NCBI GenBank assembly: GCA_965112735.1
Contig: OZ218962.1
Location: forward strand, 248,001-312,000
Length of the DNA stretch: 64,000 bases
Source of the DNA: Phaeosaccion multiseriatum
Taxonomy: Eukaryota > Ochrophyta, other classes
Direction: 5' to 3'
Positions 21,621-36,224 of the stretch are shown piece by piece. The translations under genes and the position numbers were made by a program. The stretch's first letter is position 1. The number at the start of each line of letters is the position of its first letter. The notes below the pieces were generated by a model. That model was not told the origin of the DNA, searched no databases, and saw only the letters and a list, made by a program, of their open reading frames with translations.

Positions 21621-23499
21621 TTACTTTCTCTTGAGCTCCCTTTCCAGAAAGCTGGCGAGTGTGTCGCCCTCCAGCCCCTCGCCTTCCTCCTCCTCTGCCC
21701 CCCCCTCCTCCTCCTCCTCCTCGTCCCCCCCACCCCCCTGTCCTTCACTGCCCCCCTCTCCTCGCTGCGGGTCTTCTCCCCTTCTCGTGGTGCTGCCGAT
21801 CTCGGTGCCAAAGACGCCATCCTCATTCCCACCGCCGTCTCGAGCGGAAGACGCTCCTCTCAGAGCGCTCTCTCCACCCTCCGCCTTGCCCGCACCACCA
21901 CCACCACCACCACCACCTCGCCCTCCCCCCTGCCCCTCATCGTCCCGCTGATCCTCCCCCTCCCACCCTCCCTGTCCCTGCCCCTGCTCCTGCTCCTGCT
22001 CCTGCGCCTGCTTGCCGAGCACCTTCTGCATCAGCTCCATCTGGTCCTCCCCCACCCCCCCGTCTACGCCCGCCATGCCGGTGTCGTCAAGTCCGTCCGC
22101 CTCTGTGAGCGCCTCCCTACCCAGCCGCACATGGAACTTCAGCACCACCTCCCTGCCCAGCAAGTCCTGCAGGTCCCTCTGTGCCGTTTGCTTGATGAGA
22201 CGCAGCTGCCCGAGCACGATGTACTTTTGCTGCTGCCGCGCCACGATGAGCTCCTGCTCCACAAACACCTTGCCTGGTGGGTGGGTTGTAATGTGTCAAT
22301 GGGTGGGTGGGTGGGCGAGTCGCATCGCAACCAGACGAACGGTGAGGGAGACAGATTGAGAAAGGGAGCGACGGAGAGACGGAGAAGAGAGAGAGGGAGA
22401 TAGGCAGAGAGGGATGCAAAGACGCGTCGCTTCTCCTACTCTGGGGCATAACAGCCCAGCTCGAAATCGGTGTGGGCCTTCCTTCCGACGCGCCTGCCCC
22501 CTCGATCATACACATGGATACAAACTCTCTGGCCCCCCCCCCTCTGTGGTAAGAAGAGCGAGATCAAGGCTCTCCTCCTGCCAGGTGCCCTCGTGTTGCG
22601 CTATTCCTTGCTGCCGTCATTGTCCTCCTTGTACCGCCCTTCCTCTTGAGCCTCACCTGTGGGCGTGAGGGTGATGTTGCGCGTGTGCTGGCGGATGAAG
22701 TACGGCACCTCCTTGTTGAGGAAGACATAGAGCTTCTCTCGAATGATCTCGACCACCCTCTCCCCCATGTCCATGTCTGTCTGCTCATCTGCCTCGAACT
22801 CCCAAGGACCGGGACGGGCCTGTACGGAGAAGCGTTTCCGAGTTGACCGTTACACCACCACCACCACCACCAGCACCACGCCCAACAACAACAAGCCGAG
22901 GAGCAAGTACACAGGGGTAAGTAGGGACTGATATCAGCAGAGGGAAATTCTACTACAAAGGAAGGAGAAGGGCGGCTTTCTTGCGAATGTGCGGTCTGCG
23001 TAGGCCCTATGCCGAACCTCGGCCGCTGGAACGCAGCTCGCCCCTCCAACCATCTAAAAGAGGATTCTGTAACTGCACCGTAAACGCACCTTGGAGTAGA
23101 GGTACCGCTTGACATCATCCGTCCCGTCTTCGTCCCTGGCTCCAATCATAAAGAATGTGAACTCCTCACAGCGCTCCCGCTTCTTCATGACAACGGGCTG
23201 ATGCTGATTCTCGCGTGGCCCTTCCCGTCCCCAGTCCACCCCTCCTCTTCCGCCCCTCCGCCTCCTCCTCTGCCTCCCAGCCCCACCCTTTCCCAGGGTA
23301 GCGACCGGTCTCCGCTCCTCGTTCTCCTCGGCCCTTCGCCGCACCACCCCCGCCTCCCCCTCCATCTCCCACGCCAACCGCATCTTAGCCTCGTCAGCAA
23401 TGTCCATGAGCAGATCTATCTTGTCCAGCAGCAGCCGCTTCGGCTCCACCAGATCCACCTTGTTCAGACAGACCACAATGTCCCCCAAGCTGGTATTAC

Positions 23500-23543
<44 letters not shown>

Positions 23544-24412
23544 GTTGCTGCCAAAAGGCTCTCCCCGTCGGCCTCTCGCTCCTGCCCCTCCTGCTCCTGC
23601 CGCTCCCTCTGCTCCTGCTCCACCTGCTGCCGGTGCCTCAGCCCTTCCACGAACAGGGACTGCAGGTTCTCTCTGTCCCTCGGCCCCACCCTCCTCGCAG
23701 CGTCCACCACCATGAGGGTGAGGTCCACCGTCGCGATGCCGTCTCTCGCCGCCGTGTACAGCGACGACACGTACCTGTCGCGGTCCCTCCACGTTACAAA
23801 GCCCGGCGTGTCGCAGAACACCACTTGTGTGTCCCCCTCTGTGAGCACGCCCAGCGCCTGGTCGCGAGTGGTGTTGCGCTTGGGGCTGATGGCGCTCACT
23901 TTGGTGCCGACCAGGGTGTTGAGTAAGGTGGACTTTCCGGCGTTGGGCAGCCCCACCACAGCCACATCGAGCTTCTTCTCGTCCGCCTTCTTGCCCAACG
24001 GCCTCGGCGTGTAGTTGCGATGGGCGAACATTCTCTCCAGGCGGGAAACTGTGGCACCTTCACTGTCATGGTCATCGAGCACCTCCTCCGCGTGATTGTC
24101 CAAGTCACTGCCGCTCCGTTGACCGACAGGCGTACTGCTGCTCATTACTCTTCTGCCACCACCCTGTCGGAAGGTCGTCAAGCACGGACGAGAGGCAGCA
24201 GCAGCCCCGGCCGCCATTGACGAGCTCCTGCGGCGGCTGGAGGCGGCCGAGTAAGCTCTGTCGGACCCACCTGCCCACTCCGCCGCCCGAGGGTGCAGTA
24301 CCAGCAAGGCCCTGATGCTACACCAGCCAACATGGCGACTATCCATGCTGCTCCTGCCGCTCCTGCTGCTGCCGCAAGGCAGGCATCTTCTCAAAGATCG
24401 CTGGCCCCACAT
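21621..24412 (-). CDS. Era-family GTPase (mitochondrial ERAL1-type) with degenerate KH domain
   Basis: Three exons, 24412-23090, 22819-22657 and 22273-21621, give about 712 aa. The N-terminus ([19 protein letters not shown]) is Arg/Ser-rich and suits a mitochondrial presequence. GTPase motifs in order are G1 [10 protein letters not shown]3 DTPG, G4 NKVD, and a G5-like IGARD. An Era-type KH region follows: [20 protein letters not shown], then [19 protein letters not shown]. Between QKYIVLG and the helix IKQTAQRDL the usual GKxG loop residues are missing. Era proteins assemble the small ribosomal subunit by clamping the 3' end of its rRNA. Low-complexity insertions include 14 Ser between G3 and G4, encoded by a CTG repeat at ~23501-23541, and an acidic Gly/Glu tail of ~140 residues. 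Confidence 0.85.
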
Positions 24413-24953
24413 TGCGTGTGTGATTGCAAGGCGTTTTTCGGCTCACTTTTATACCGTCGAGCGCCGGCCCAAAAAGGGAGAAAAAAAAGAAATTATAAAC
24501 TTTCCCGGCCTGCGGCGCCACCCCCTCTCTGATCAACCTCTACATGCTCCGCGAAGCGTGCGCGAGAGAGTAGAGGCAACTGAAGAAGACCAATGCGTTG
24601 TATATACAAATTATGTACACGGATAGGTGTAGTTCACCCTCAAGGGCCGTGCTGAGCCTGGCGTAATCTCTGCCTTTCCCGCGCTGCCCTTTTCTGGACC
24701 CTTGCCTTCTCCCTTCCCTCCTCGCCTGCGTCTCTTCTTCTCCTTCTCGCGGCCTCCCTCTTCTTCCGTTGCCGCCTCTCGTGGGCACTCTCACCTTCCC
24801 CGACACCACCCTCTGCAGCAGCAGCCTCTACAGGCGCTATAGCTGCTCCTGCCCCTGATCCTCCCGCTGCCGGCCAGAGTGCTGCGGCTGCTGCTGCCTG
24901 TGCTGGTCCTGCTGCTGCTGCTGCTACTGCTCCCCCTCCTCCTCCTCCTCTCC
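24413..24953. other. Intergenic between Era gene start and transposase-derived gene end
   Basis: No gene is supported. Frames here are extensions of the TCC repeat to the right. Confidence 0.35.
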
Positions 24954-25213
24954 CTACTCCTCCTCCTCCTCCTCCTCCTCCTCCTCCTCCTCCTCCTCCT
25001 CCTCCTCCTCCTCCTTCTCCTCCTCCTTCTCCTCCTCCTCCTCCTCCTCCTCCTCCTCCTTCTCCTCCTCCTTCTCCTCCTCCTCCTCCTCCTCCTCCTC
25101 CTCCTCCTCCCTCTCCTCCTCCCTCTTCTCCTCCTTCTCCTCCTCCTCCTCCTCCTCCTCCTCCTCCTCCTCCTCCTCCTCCTCCTCCTCCTCCTCCTCC
25201 TCCTCCTCCTCCT
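24946..25213 (+). repeat. (TCC)n repeat, coding on the minus strand
   Basis: About 270 bp of CCT/TCC with a dozen CTT interruptions. The minus strand reads it as poly-Glu with scattered Lys in the gene ending at 24954. The other two frames give poly-Arg and poly-Gly ORFs that are artefacts. Confidence 0.95.
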
Positions 25214-26604
25214 CCCACAGCTGATTCTCCTCCTTCTCCCCCCCCCCGCCTCCTCCTCCTCCGCCTCCTGCTGTGGCAGACGTTGTGTCCTGCGTAGCAT
25301 CTCCGCCAAAGTAGTCCTCGCCAAAGTGGTCTCCACCCTCCCCCGCAGCTGGAGCATGATTCTCTGCTCGCTCTTGCCCCTCGATGGCGTCGTAGTCCCC
25401 TTGTGATGCCGAGAGAGTCTGTGCACTGGGCAGAAGCTCCTGCACCCACGCCTTGTCCACACTTCCCGCGGCGGCAGCAGATGGGCCCACTTCCCTCCTA
25501 AGGGGCCGCTGGACACTCTCGAAGAAGGCGCCGCTCCTGAGCTCGTTGTACGCGAGTTCTGCGTGGAAGATAGACTGCAAGTAAGCCTCTGCAGTGGATG
25601 GTATAAGAAACACTCCCATGCGAGCGGCAAGGGTGGCCAGAGAGCCGCCCGCATCTGCCTTGAAGCGATCCCCCACTTCAGGAATCGACGCGCGCATCAA
25701 GGCCACCAATTCCTCTTTTGTGAGCTTCTGAGTTCCTCGAAGCCGCTCCCCTTGTCTCCCCAGACGAGCTGCCAGAAACTCACCTCCCCTGGATGTGCCC
25801 GCCGCCACCTCCTGCACTTGACCAGCAGCACCTCCCGTTGTCACAAGAGACTCGAACACAGGCGAGGTCGGCAGCTGCGCTGGTGATGCAGTGGTGGTAC
25901 TCGCTACTGCGACGTCCGAGCTCTGCACCTCGCATGCCTCCCTTTGCGCCTCCCACGCGTAGTGCATGCCTTGTTGAAGCACAAGGGGTGCAGAACGATC
26001 AAGTACTGTGTACCCCTCCTGCATCCCCTTTGGAACTTGGAGTCCCAGGCGGCCAAGCGAGGCTGCGACTTGCTCAAGCAGCTCGAGGTCGTAGTGGAAC
26101 ACATCAGAGGGGAATCTGCCGAGCTTGCGGAGAGCGTTCATGGAGAAGCGAAAGTCAAACTCGTTGACTATGGCGTCCACCAGCTCCGCGCTTGCCCTCT
26201 TGGACAGAGCAGACAGCACAAGCCTCAAGTGAAGGTGGTACCCCTCCAGCGCAGAGCTCTGGCGCAAGCAGCGGAAAATCGCCAAGCCAGTCTTGGTCGT
26301 CCGCAGATACACATACATCTCCACTCCCGGCCTGTCCGAAAGCCTCCCGGCCATGATGTAGCTCATAGCAGTCTTGAAGATGGCGGCGTGCTTACTGTTG
26401 AAGAAGGGTAGGCCGGTTGAGGGCTCCTTCACGTCTTTGAAGAACGAGTAGACCATGGTGACCCGCTGCGCCAAGACCTATTGAAAATACAAAGTAGGAT
26501 GAAGACAAGGCCAAAATGAGTCAAGGTACTCTAACTCGACTGGACATGTAAGTGAGCAGATCAGGCACTTCTGCAAGCACTGCAGCTTCTTCATTCTCCT
26601 CCAT
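24954..26604 (-). CDS. Transposase-derived protein with poly-Glu tail
   Basis: Two exons, 26604-26530 (MEENEEAAVLAEVPDLLTYM...) and 26477-24954, read in frame for about 532 aa. The core stretch includes FFNSKHAAIFKTAMSYIMAG, then FRCLRQSSALEGYHLHLRLV and VDAIVNEFDFRFSMNALRKL. The pattern CLRxxxxLEGYHxxLR...LLxEFxxRW is one I associate with the C-terminal half of DDE-type transposases found as large repeat-derived proteins in stramenopiles. Catalytic acidic residues of a full transposase were not located, so this is a partial or domesticated copy. A second conserved-looking block (KLTKEELVALMRASIPEVG) follows. The last ~110 residues are almost pure Glu from the TCC repeat, ending at TAG 24954-24956. 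Family assignment is from memory. Confidence 0.5.
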
Positions 26605-27254
26605 TTTGTCTCTGCTGCTGCTGCTGCTGTTGGGCGGGACAAAATACCTATCTTTGCTTGTAAAACTGCTGCTGCTACTACCAACCTTGCCACCTGCCTG
26701 CCATGAGTAATACTTAGTCCATTACTGCTGCTGGAATGTAGCAGCTACGTTTGCTTAAGAAGCGTTGATCCTCTTTAGTGGAGGGGGAAAACACTGACAA
26801 CGTGGGAAAAGTCGTGGGTACGGACATGGAAAAATCGTGGTTCGACGTGGAAAATCGTGGGTACGGACTCCTCGACATGGTAAAAATGCGCCTCTCCCCG
26901 TTTTTCCAAGCCTCTCCCGGATTCTACCCAGTAAGTCGCCATCTGAAGGCTGTGTTAACCCCCTCGGGGAGCTCCCCCGAACGCGACCGAGGCTGTGCTC
27001 GCAATCCCTCCACCTCCCCCCCTTTCTTCCCTGCTTACTCTTGGTGGAGAGAAGCAATCTACGCGTACTGTGGGACGCAAGAGCTGCGGGTCAGAGCGAG
27101 ATTGCTGGGAACGGAGCCGGTTTGGGTCGGGTCGTGCAAAAGACTGGAGGAATACAGAACAGGGGAGGAAGAGGGAGATAAGGAGGTGGCAACAGAAGGG
27201 GTGGGGCTATAGCCAGAAGCAGGAGGAGCACGAGGCGTAGCCGCGGCGGGGACC
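26605..27254. other. Intergenic: divergent upstream region of transposase-derived gene and Rab1
   Basis: No coding region recognised. Near 26805-26880 the phrase AATCGTGG(T/G) within GTGGAAA-type sequence is repeated three times. The region must hold promoters for both divergent genes. Confidence 0.35.
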
Positions 27255-30232
<2,978 letters not shown>

Positions 30233-32090
30233 GAAGAGTCCAATGGAGTGATTGATTTTGACGAGGGTGAGGCGCCATTTCCATCTCCAGTGTCGTTGTC
30301 GCCGTTTGCCCCCCTCCGCGCTATTGGTGACATTGCCGCTTCGCTTGGGGTCTGTGGAGGTGACACTGACACACGGGCGAGAGTCGCAGATGGCGAACGG
30401 ACAGAGGAATGGACGGGCTTTGCTTTGCATTGCTTTGCTTGTCAAGAAGCCGGGCGGGTTGTTAAAAGAGTTACGAGCGGAGGATAGTCTTGATGACGAC
30501 CATTTACGATCTTCGGCGAGAAGGGGCATCATCAAGGGACGGCGAGCTGTGGGAAAGAGGGGATAGAGGAGGAGGAGAAGGAGAAGGAAGGGCCCTGAGT
30601 AGCGGGCGGTGGCAGCGGTGGCAGCGTTGGCAGCGGTGGCAGCGGCGGCAGCTGGAAGGGGAAGGGGAAGGGGAAGAGTAAAGCCGAGACCGTGTTGTAC
30701 AATTGTGATGACGGACACAACCCATCGGCCATCTGCTGTGGTTTTTGGTGTGGGGAGGGTAGGGGTTGTGGTGGTTCTTTATGTGTGAAAGCGTAGGAGG
30801 AGGAAAGGGGTTAGTTAGTTAGTAAGTCAAGTGGAAGGGAAAGGGGAGACGGCAGGCGTCTATTCTCGGTGGAGGTAAATTGTTACGCGCTCCGGGGAGG
30901 CAGCCACAGAGGCCGTGTGGGGGTCATCGGCTGGGCCGTATCACCAACTGCTGGGGCGGGGGCTTGCGCTTGTCGTGGGCAGGTAATGTCTCTAGGAGAA
31001 GAAGTATATACTACGTATCACTACGTATCACATCTTTTCCGCCCTTTCTGCTACTCCTGTTCTTATCACCCGAAGGTATGGGCCTGTACCGGGCGGCACC
31101 ATTTGCCCCTATGCCCTGCCCATACGCCTTGCCCATACGCCTTTGCCTGATGGGGACGCCGAGGGCCTCCCCTCCGCCGCGCAACACCAACACTGTTCTC
31201 CGTACCGACGGCCCCCACCCGACCGGGGCACCCTCCCGCACCGCACTCAACCTCTCGCTCTCTCTCTCGAGGCTCGAGGCTCCCTTCACTGAGTTGGGGT
31301 GTGTGTGTGTGTGTACCCAAAGGAGAAGGAAGTCCTCGCCCTCTCCTCTGCTAGTACCCCGGGGGGAGGGTTACCACACAAATGTTCAAGAGCACCCTGA
31401 AAGTCAGCAGAGCGGCAGCACTGCCCATCGGCCATCAGCTCTGCTCTCTACCCATATGATGCCTGATTACTGTGAAGTGTCAGCTCTGCTCTGCTCTGCC
31501 CACACACACGGTGCTACATTCCTGTCGGGCAGAAGGGGGCTTCGAATCACCCGACAGGGGCCGCTGCCTCTCCCCCCCCCCCCCGTCCTCCTCCTCCTCC
31601 TCCTCCTCCTCCTCCTCCTCCTCCTCCTCCTCCTCATCCGCAGCAGCAGTGCAGGCTCGTTCCAGCAGAGTCCCTCTTTAGACAGACAGGAGCAGACGAG
31701 GAGATTCCATGGACAGGAGAGCTTGTCAGTCCTCCTGTCGCCTCCCTCGACTCGAAAGGAAGGAAGAAGCATGCCCCCCCCCCCGTCTCTGCCGCTGTTG
31801 CTGAGCTGCAGTTGGATCGATTGAATCCAGCCCCGCCCTTGCGATGGGACGTTACGGCATGCTGCAAGTCCCCCTCCGAGCTGGCCCCGCTCCGCCATTG
31901 ATGAGCGTGGGCAGAGAGAAAGCGACGGTAAGCTGCCTCCTTTCTGCCTCCCGTCCCTTCCCTTCCCTTTCCTTCGTTGATTGGGCGAGCAGCACTGTAC
32001 CTAACCTACAGTGCTGCTGCTCTCCTTTATTAGGTACAGTGGTGCTGCTCTCCTTCTGGTGAGGAAGAGGCCGTACTCTGAGCACTGTAC
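30233..32090. other. Intergenic with dispersed motif, TCC run and tandem duplication
   Basis: No gene is supported over 1.9 kb. It holds one dispersed motif (30936-30953), a TCC run near 31588-31636, and at 31991-32140 a tandem duplication of a ~70-bp unit containing the hairpin CACTGTACC...ACAGTG. The small ORFs here follow simple repeats. Confidence 0.4.
30936..30953 (+). repeat. Dispersed motif copy 10 (outside any gene model)
   Basis: GTATCACCAACTGCTG is intact but without flanking CTG repeats (GGGCC in front, GGGGC behind). It is the clearest sign that the motif exists independently of a CAG/CTG tract. Confidence 0.7.
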
Positions 32091-32140
32091 CTAACCTACA
32101 GTGGTGCTGCTCTCCTTCTGATTAGGAAGAGGCCGAACTC
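31991..32140. repeat. Tandem duplication at METTL21-like gene 3' end
   Basis: Units share CACTGTACCTAACCTACAGT, GTGCTGCTCTCCTTCTG and AGGAAGAGGCCG. There are two full units and a partial third. The last unit overlaps the predicted stop of the methyltransferase gene at 32091. Confidence 0.8.
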
Positions 32141-33681
32141 TGAGCCTCTGTGCTCCGTAGCGCATGCCGTGTCTGGAACCTTGTAATATTCGAACCCGGC
32201 CTGAGCAGGGAGGGGAGGAGAGAGGGGGTGGGTGGGTATATATATACAGAGGGAGAGAGGAGGAGACGGAGAGAGAGAGGTGGAAGCGGAGAGAAAGAGA
32301 AGGAGGAGAAGGAGAGAGAGAATAGGAGAGGAGAAGCAGCTCAGGCCAGAGCAGCAAATACACGCCCCCCTCTATTCCGCTGCTGCCCAACACGTCTAGC
32401 GGACCGCGCACCTCCTCGAGTAAGTCGAAGAAGTCTATGCCTGTGTCCAGGCGCGTGATGCCGAGCAGGATGAGCGTGGACAAGGAGGAGAGGTCTCCGA
32501 GGGCCTTCACCAGAGGCTTGTGCAGGCTGGGCACGCACGCACACCCACATACACACACATGCACACATGCACAACCAAAGAGGGACGATGAACACGCATA
32601 CAAAGGTAATGGCGGTAAGAGGGGGCGAGATGAGGGAGGTGTGCAGAAGAACAGGTCGGGGAAACGCGACATGAAGGCCTTCCCTGCGGCTGCTGCTGCT
32701 GCTGCTGCTGCTGCGGTCCCTTCACCCTGGGGACCCCCCCCCTCCACCCAAGCGACACCACCTGCTATAGTAGGCCAAGTCGGCGCCGAGGATGAGGTCG
32801 AAGGGCCCCTTCTCTACAAGAGGGGCATGATCTTGGCCCCAGTCGTAAGCACTCGCGATGACGGAGCAGCCTAATGGGATGTAGAGGTGTGCACAACGAG
32901 CAAGCAAGCAGCCTTAGCCCTCTCTCCCTCCCCCCCAACCATGTGCCTCCATAGGCCTTCCTTCCCATGTTAGCTCACGTGAAGAAGGGGTAGACGCAGC
33001 TGACCTAAGCTATGAGCGATGTCTACGTACCTTCGGGGGTGTCTTGCGCGTTCTCCTCAATGTTGCGCTGAATGATGCCGATGTGGGAAGGGAGGTCTGT
33101 GATGAACACTTCCGCAGGAGGCCCGTAGCGAGAGGCAGCAAGGCCCGCCAGACCAGTGCCTGTGAGGGTGGCGTGGCGTACACGGGAGGGAGGTGGGAGA
33201 GGCAGGGAGGCAACATTCCTGAAGTTTCACGGGATGGGTTGGATTGAAAAATGCCTGACTGCTGACCCACCGCTGCCGAGCTCGAGAACTCTCTTGCCCC
33301 TGAGCAGCGGGGCGTAAGTGCTTTCCTGCAGGCCCAGGTGCTGGCAAACCTGTTGAGGAGGGGCGGGAGGGGAGGGAGAGGGGGAGGGAAAACATGATGC
33401 AATCTACTCCTTTCACGCCCCCGCATGTACGCCATTCCAAAGGACTCCCGATCACTTGCCTGCTTCCCAGTTGTCCACAGCCCCCCTCCGATACCCACGC
33501 TCCAATCTGCTCAAGGGAAACGACAGGTGAAGAGGGAGGGGAAAGTGGGAAAAGCGGGCTGGCTGTGGAGTGAGGGTGGTCAACGCACCAACTCACCTAT
33601 ACAGAGCCTTAGAGGGGGCCTGTTGACGAGCTCTAGCACTTCATACTCTACTTTCGCTTCTTCGCCTGGATTTGTTGTCAT
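32091..33681 (-). CDS. METTL21-family protein lysine methyltransferase
   Basis: Six exons: 33681-33597, 33506-33460, 33349-33271, 33159-33031, 32870-32762 and 32526-32091, in frame for about 294 aa. Motifs in order: GGGLWTTGKQ (family GxxxW start), KRVLELGSGTGLAGL (SAM-binding motif I), EVFITDLPSHIGIIQRNIEE (motif II region), AYDWGQD, PFDLILGADLAYYS (family motif VDxxY-like) and LSTLILLGITRLD. These enzymes methylate lysines of chaperones and elongation factors. The intron after exon 2 is of the GC-AG type (CAG|GCAAGT at 33460). The recognisable domain ends near GGVYLLLW; the final ~55 residues run through simple and duplicated sequence to a stop at 32091, so the true 3' end may lie earlier. 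Confidence 0.85.
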
Positions 33682-34544
33682 TTTGCTCTGCGTGCTCTCT
33701 TTTTTTGTCCTCTTGACTCACTCTGTGACTGCCAGGCTATGCGTGTTGGTGATACTCTGTACTTCGAAGTACGTCGAAAGATCACAGGTACTACCCTAAA
33801 GCTTTTGCTCTCAAGCGCCTCAAGGCCGTTTTACGTCGAGGAGCTGCGGGAGCAGTAGCCGCGGTCATCGGAGACCCGGAGCAGCAGAGGATGCATCCTC
33901 ACCAGCAGCGGCATCAGCAGCGCAGGAGGAGCAGAGCGCAATCTCGAGAGTCCGACGGTGGTCAAGGCAAGCAGACACAGACAGACTCTTTCGCCCTTGG
34001 CTCTAACACTCTAACCTCCCCCCCCCCCGCCTCTCCCTACAATCTGGTCGCTTATGACCCACCCTCTCCCTCCATACTACCTTTCACCTCCGCTTATTGC
34101 ATGCTCTTCTGTAACGCTCATCTGCTCCTCGTTCTGTCTCTGCCCTCCCCTTTTCTCGCATGAGAGGCGAGCCAATTGGATTGACCTTGGTCGCGACTCA
34201 TTAACGCATTCCTCAAGGGACTGTAGAGGGACTACGTAGCAGGGGCTTCGGCCGTAAGAGACACTCTTCTCAAAACGCTCTGTATTATAGATTGCCGCAC
34301 ATACAGACGATGTGCGTACAAAGTACAGCGACCTTGGCACCACTCATACTTAATACAAGACAGGCGGTTATAACGTTATAACATACTTACACCTCCACTC
34401 TCTGCCGAAGGCCCGAGATGGAGAGGTCGAGAGGTCCAGGGCCAGCTCCTGCTTGTCACGATCATTGCCCGCATGCAGACGTATGTTGCGTGCTGCAGCG
34501 ACCTCGGCACTACCCAAACAAACCCACCAGGTCAATGAGCACGT
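33682..34544. other. Intergenic, no gene recognised
   Basis: No supported gene. A perfect 16-bp palindrome GTTATAACGTTATAAC occurs at 34367-34382. Confidence 0.4.
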
Positions 34545-34994
34545 CTACTTCTTCTTCCCCGAGGCCTCGAGGTGAGAATTCCAGCTCCGGTGGGTGAGGT
34601 ACGCCAAGAGAGGGTCCAGTACAAAGAAGGCCGCACAAATCTCTGGTCGCACCCCTTGATAAAAGCATGACGCCATCAGCGGAGGGACGAGCACCATCCG
34701 ACCGAACACAGTGGACGCCACGAAGGACTCCGAGTTGGACTTGGCCCCACATATGTAAAAATATCCAATGACGCCTACGGCCACGCCTAGGATGCGAACC
34801 ACGGCCGTCTCCTCCTCCGTGAATGGCGTCTGCATGAACAGGGCTGCGTTGAGCAGCGAAGGGCTCACGTGTTTTATGAGGCCCATGCAAACGTACAGCA
34901 CGCCCTGCAATCTCAGGAAGCGATGGGTTGGGGTCAGTGCTTCTGTTGTTGCCGGCCCGAGTGCCCCACGGAACATATCGAGAAGGGACGGCAT
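34545..34994 (-). CDS. Small multi-pass membrane protein, unknown function
   Basis: Open frame of 149 aa from ATG 34994 to the stop at 34545. A possible extra 5' exon is hinted by an acceptor (ATCTAG) just upstream. The start is MPSLLDMFRGALG. Hydrophobic segments include LRLQGVLYVCMGLIKHVS, VVRILGVAVGVIGYFYIC, FGRMVLVPPLMASCFY and ICAAFFVLDPLLAYL, so about four transmembrane helices are expected. It ends with a Lys tail (SGKKK), compatible with ER retention. I do not recognise the family. Amino-acid composition is normal and free of the low complexity seen in neighbouring shadow frames, which is the main reason to accept it. Confidence 0.6.
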   Translation of the reverse strand: MPSLLDMFRGALGPATTEALTPTHRFLRLQGVLYVCMGLIKHVSPSLLNAALFMQTPFTEEETAVVRILGVAVGVIGYFYICGAKSNSESFVASTVFGRMVLVPPLMASCFYQGVRPEICAAFFVLDPLLAYLTHRSWNSHLEASGKKK

Positions 34995-36224
34995 GTCGTC
35001 GTCGTCTGGCTCGCCTAGATAACCGGGGGGCGAAAAGATACGATTCAGATGTCTTCCTGTCAAGAGTGTAGGAAAAGATGGGGAGTGGAGGGAGGGGAAA
35101 GAGAGTTCAAGGAGGGGAAGGGGCCGAGTGGGAATTTATTGACTTACAGGAATCAACTTGAGAGAGAGCTACATATGGTATTGTATGTGTCCAAGAAATG
35201 TATAGACCCCGTTCGTCTGAGGCTGAATATGTGGAATATTCTCCTCTTTGACAGGGAATATTCTGGAATATGTACGGCATACACGGCGCCGTGGAAGCAT
35301 GTTCTTCTAGACCTTTTCAGTCCACTGCGTCCTGACACCCGATACTACCCATGTGCCTTCGTCTCGTGTGCTCACTCACTCAGCCAAAACTCATTGCTCA
35401 ATACTTATACTTGTTTATTTTGTGTAAAGGGGGGTACATGGTAATTTCCAGGGGGTGCCAAAGCAGGGCGGGCGGACGCGTCTACTTCGCCCTTACTCCC
35501 ATCCACCCCGTTGGATTCCCGATAATCCCACTCGCCCCCCCGGGCCGGGAGGGTGGGGAAACTTTTGCTGTCGCTGCCAGCCCCTTCTACGCGGTGGACT
35601 GCTGGGCTGCCCCCTTCGCTGTCTTCCTCACCGCGCTGAGCTCTTCGGCACTTGCTACAACTCTTGCGACGCTGTACTCGCGTCGCCTCCTCTTTCCACA
35701 GTTGTGAATGCTAGATTCTTGCTATACCCCGGTGGGATGAGCGTCTTACGTGGCCGTGCGGGCCGTTGGGCCCTCGCGTCAGTCGGCGCGGCCTATCCTT
35801 GCCTCCATCCGATCAGTGCCTGTCCTCCCCTACCTGAAAATACGTTTTTCGCTCTATCGACTCGTAAACTCGTGCTGTTCGAAAAACTACTTTTTCTTTT
35901 GTTTATATTCGTTTCTTTTATGGTCAATATACTCTATATCCAATCCCCCCTCGTACTGGCTACCTGGCCATACGCCACCCCTCCTCTATGCCTCTTTCCT
36001 ATGTATCCCACCTTGTCCTCTTAGAAGTTGTCCCAATTATAAACCGACTCCGTGCGGGAGGCCTCATCGCTCCTTCTGCTGCTGATGATGGTGCCCCTGC
36101 TGCTGCTCCCAGAGCTGGCTTCATCCTCCTCTTCTTCCTCAGACCCTGACCCTGTACCGTATACCGGACCTTCCTGATCCTGATCGTGACCCTGTCTCTG
36201 ACAAGCCTCTCGTCGTCGCTGTCA
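34995..36224. other. Intergenic, no gene recognised
   Basis: No supported coding region. Two GAATATTC-type palindromic words occur at about 35231-35268 (GGAATATTCTCC, GGGAATATTCTGGAATATG). It is left of the first duplication unit. Confidence 0.35.

Noticed and set aside
24640-25654. Poly-Arg, poly-Gly and poly-Leu frames over the TCC repeat
   Set aside because: They are the other readings of the repeat. Only the Glu frame connects to a normal-composition protein.
35351-36085. Plus-strand frames of 110-190 codons
   Set aside because: They overlap each other in different frames, lack splice partners and have no domain or family resemblance.
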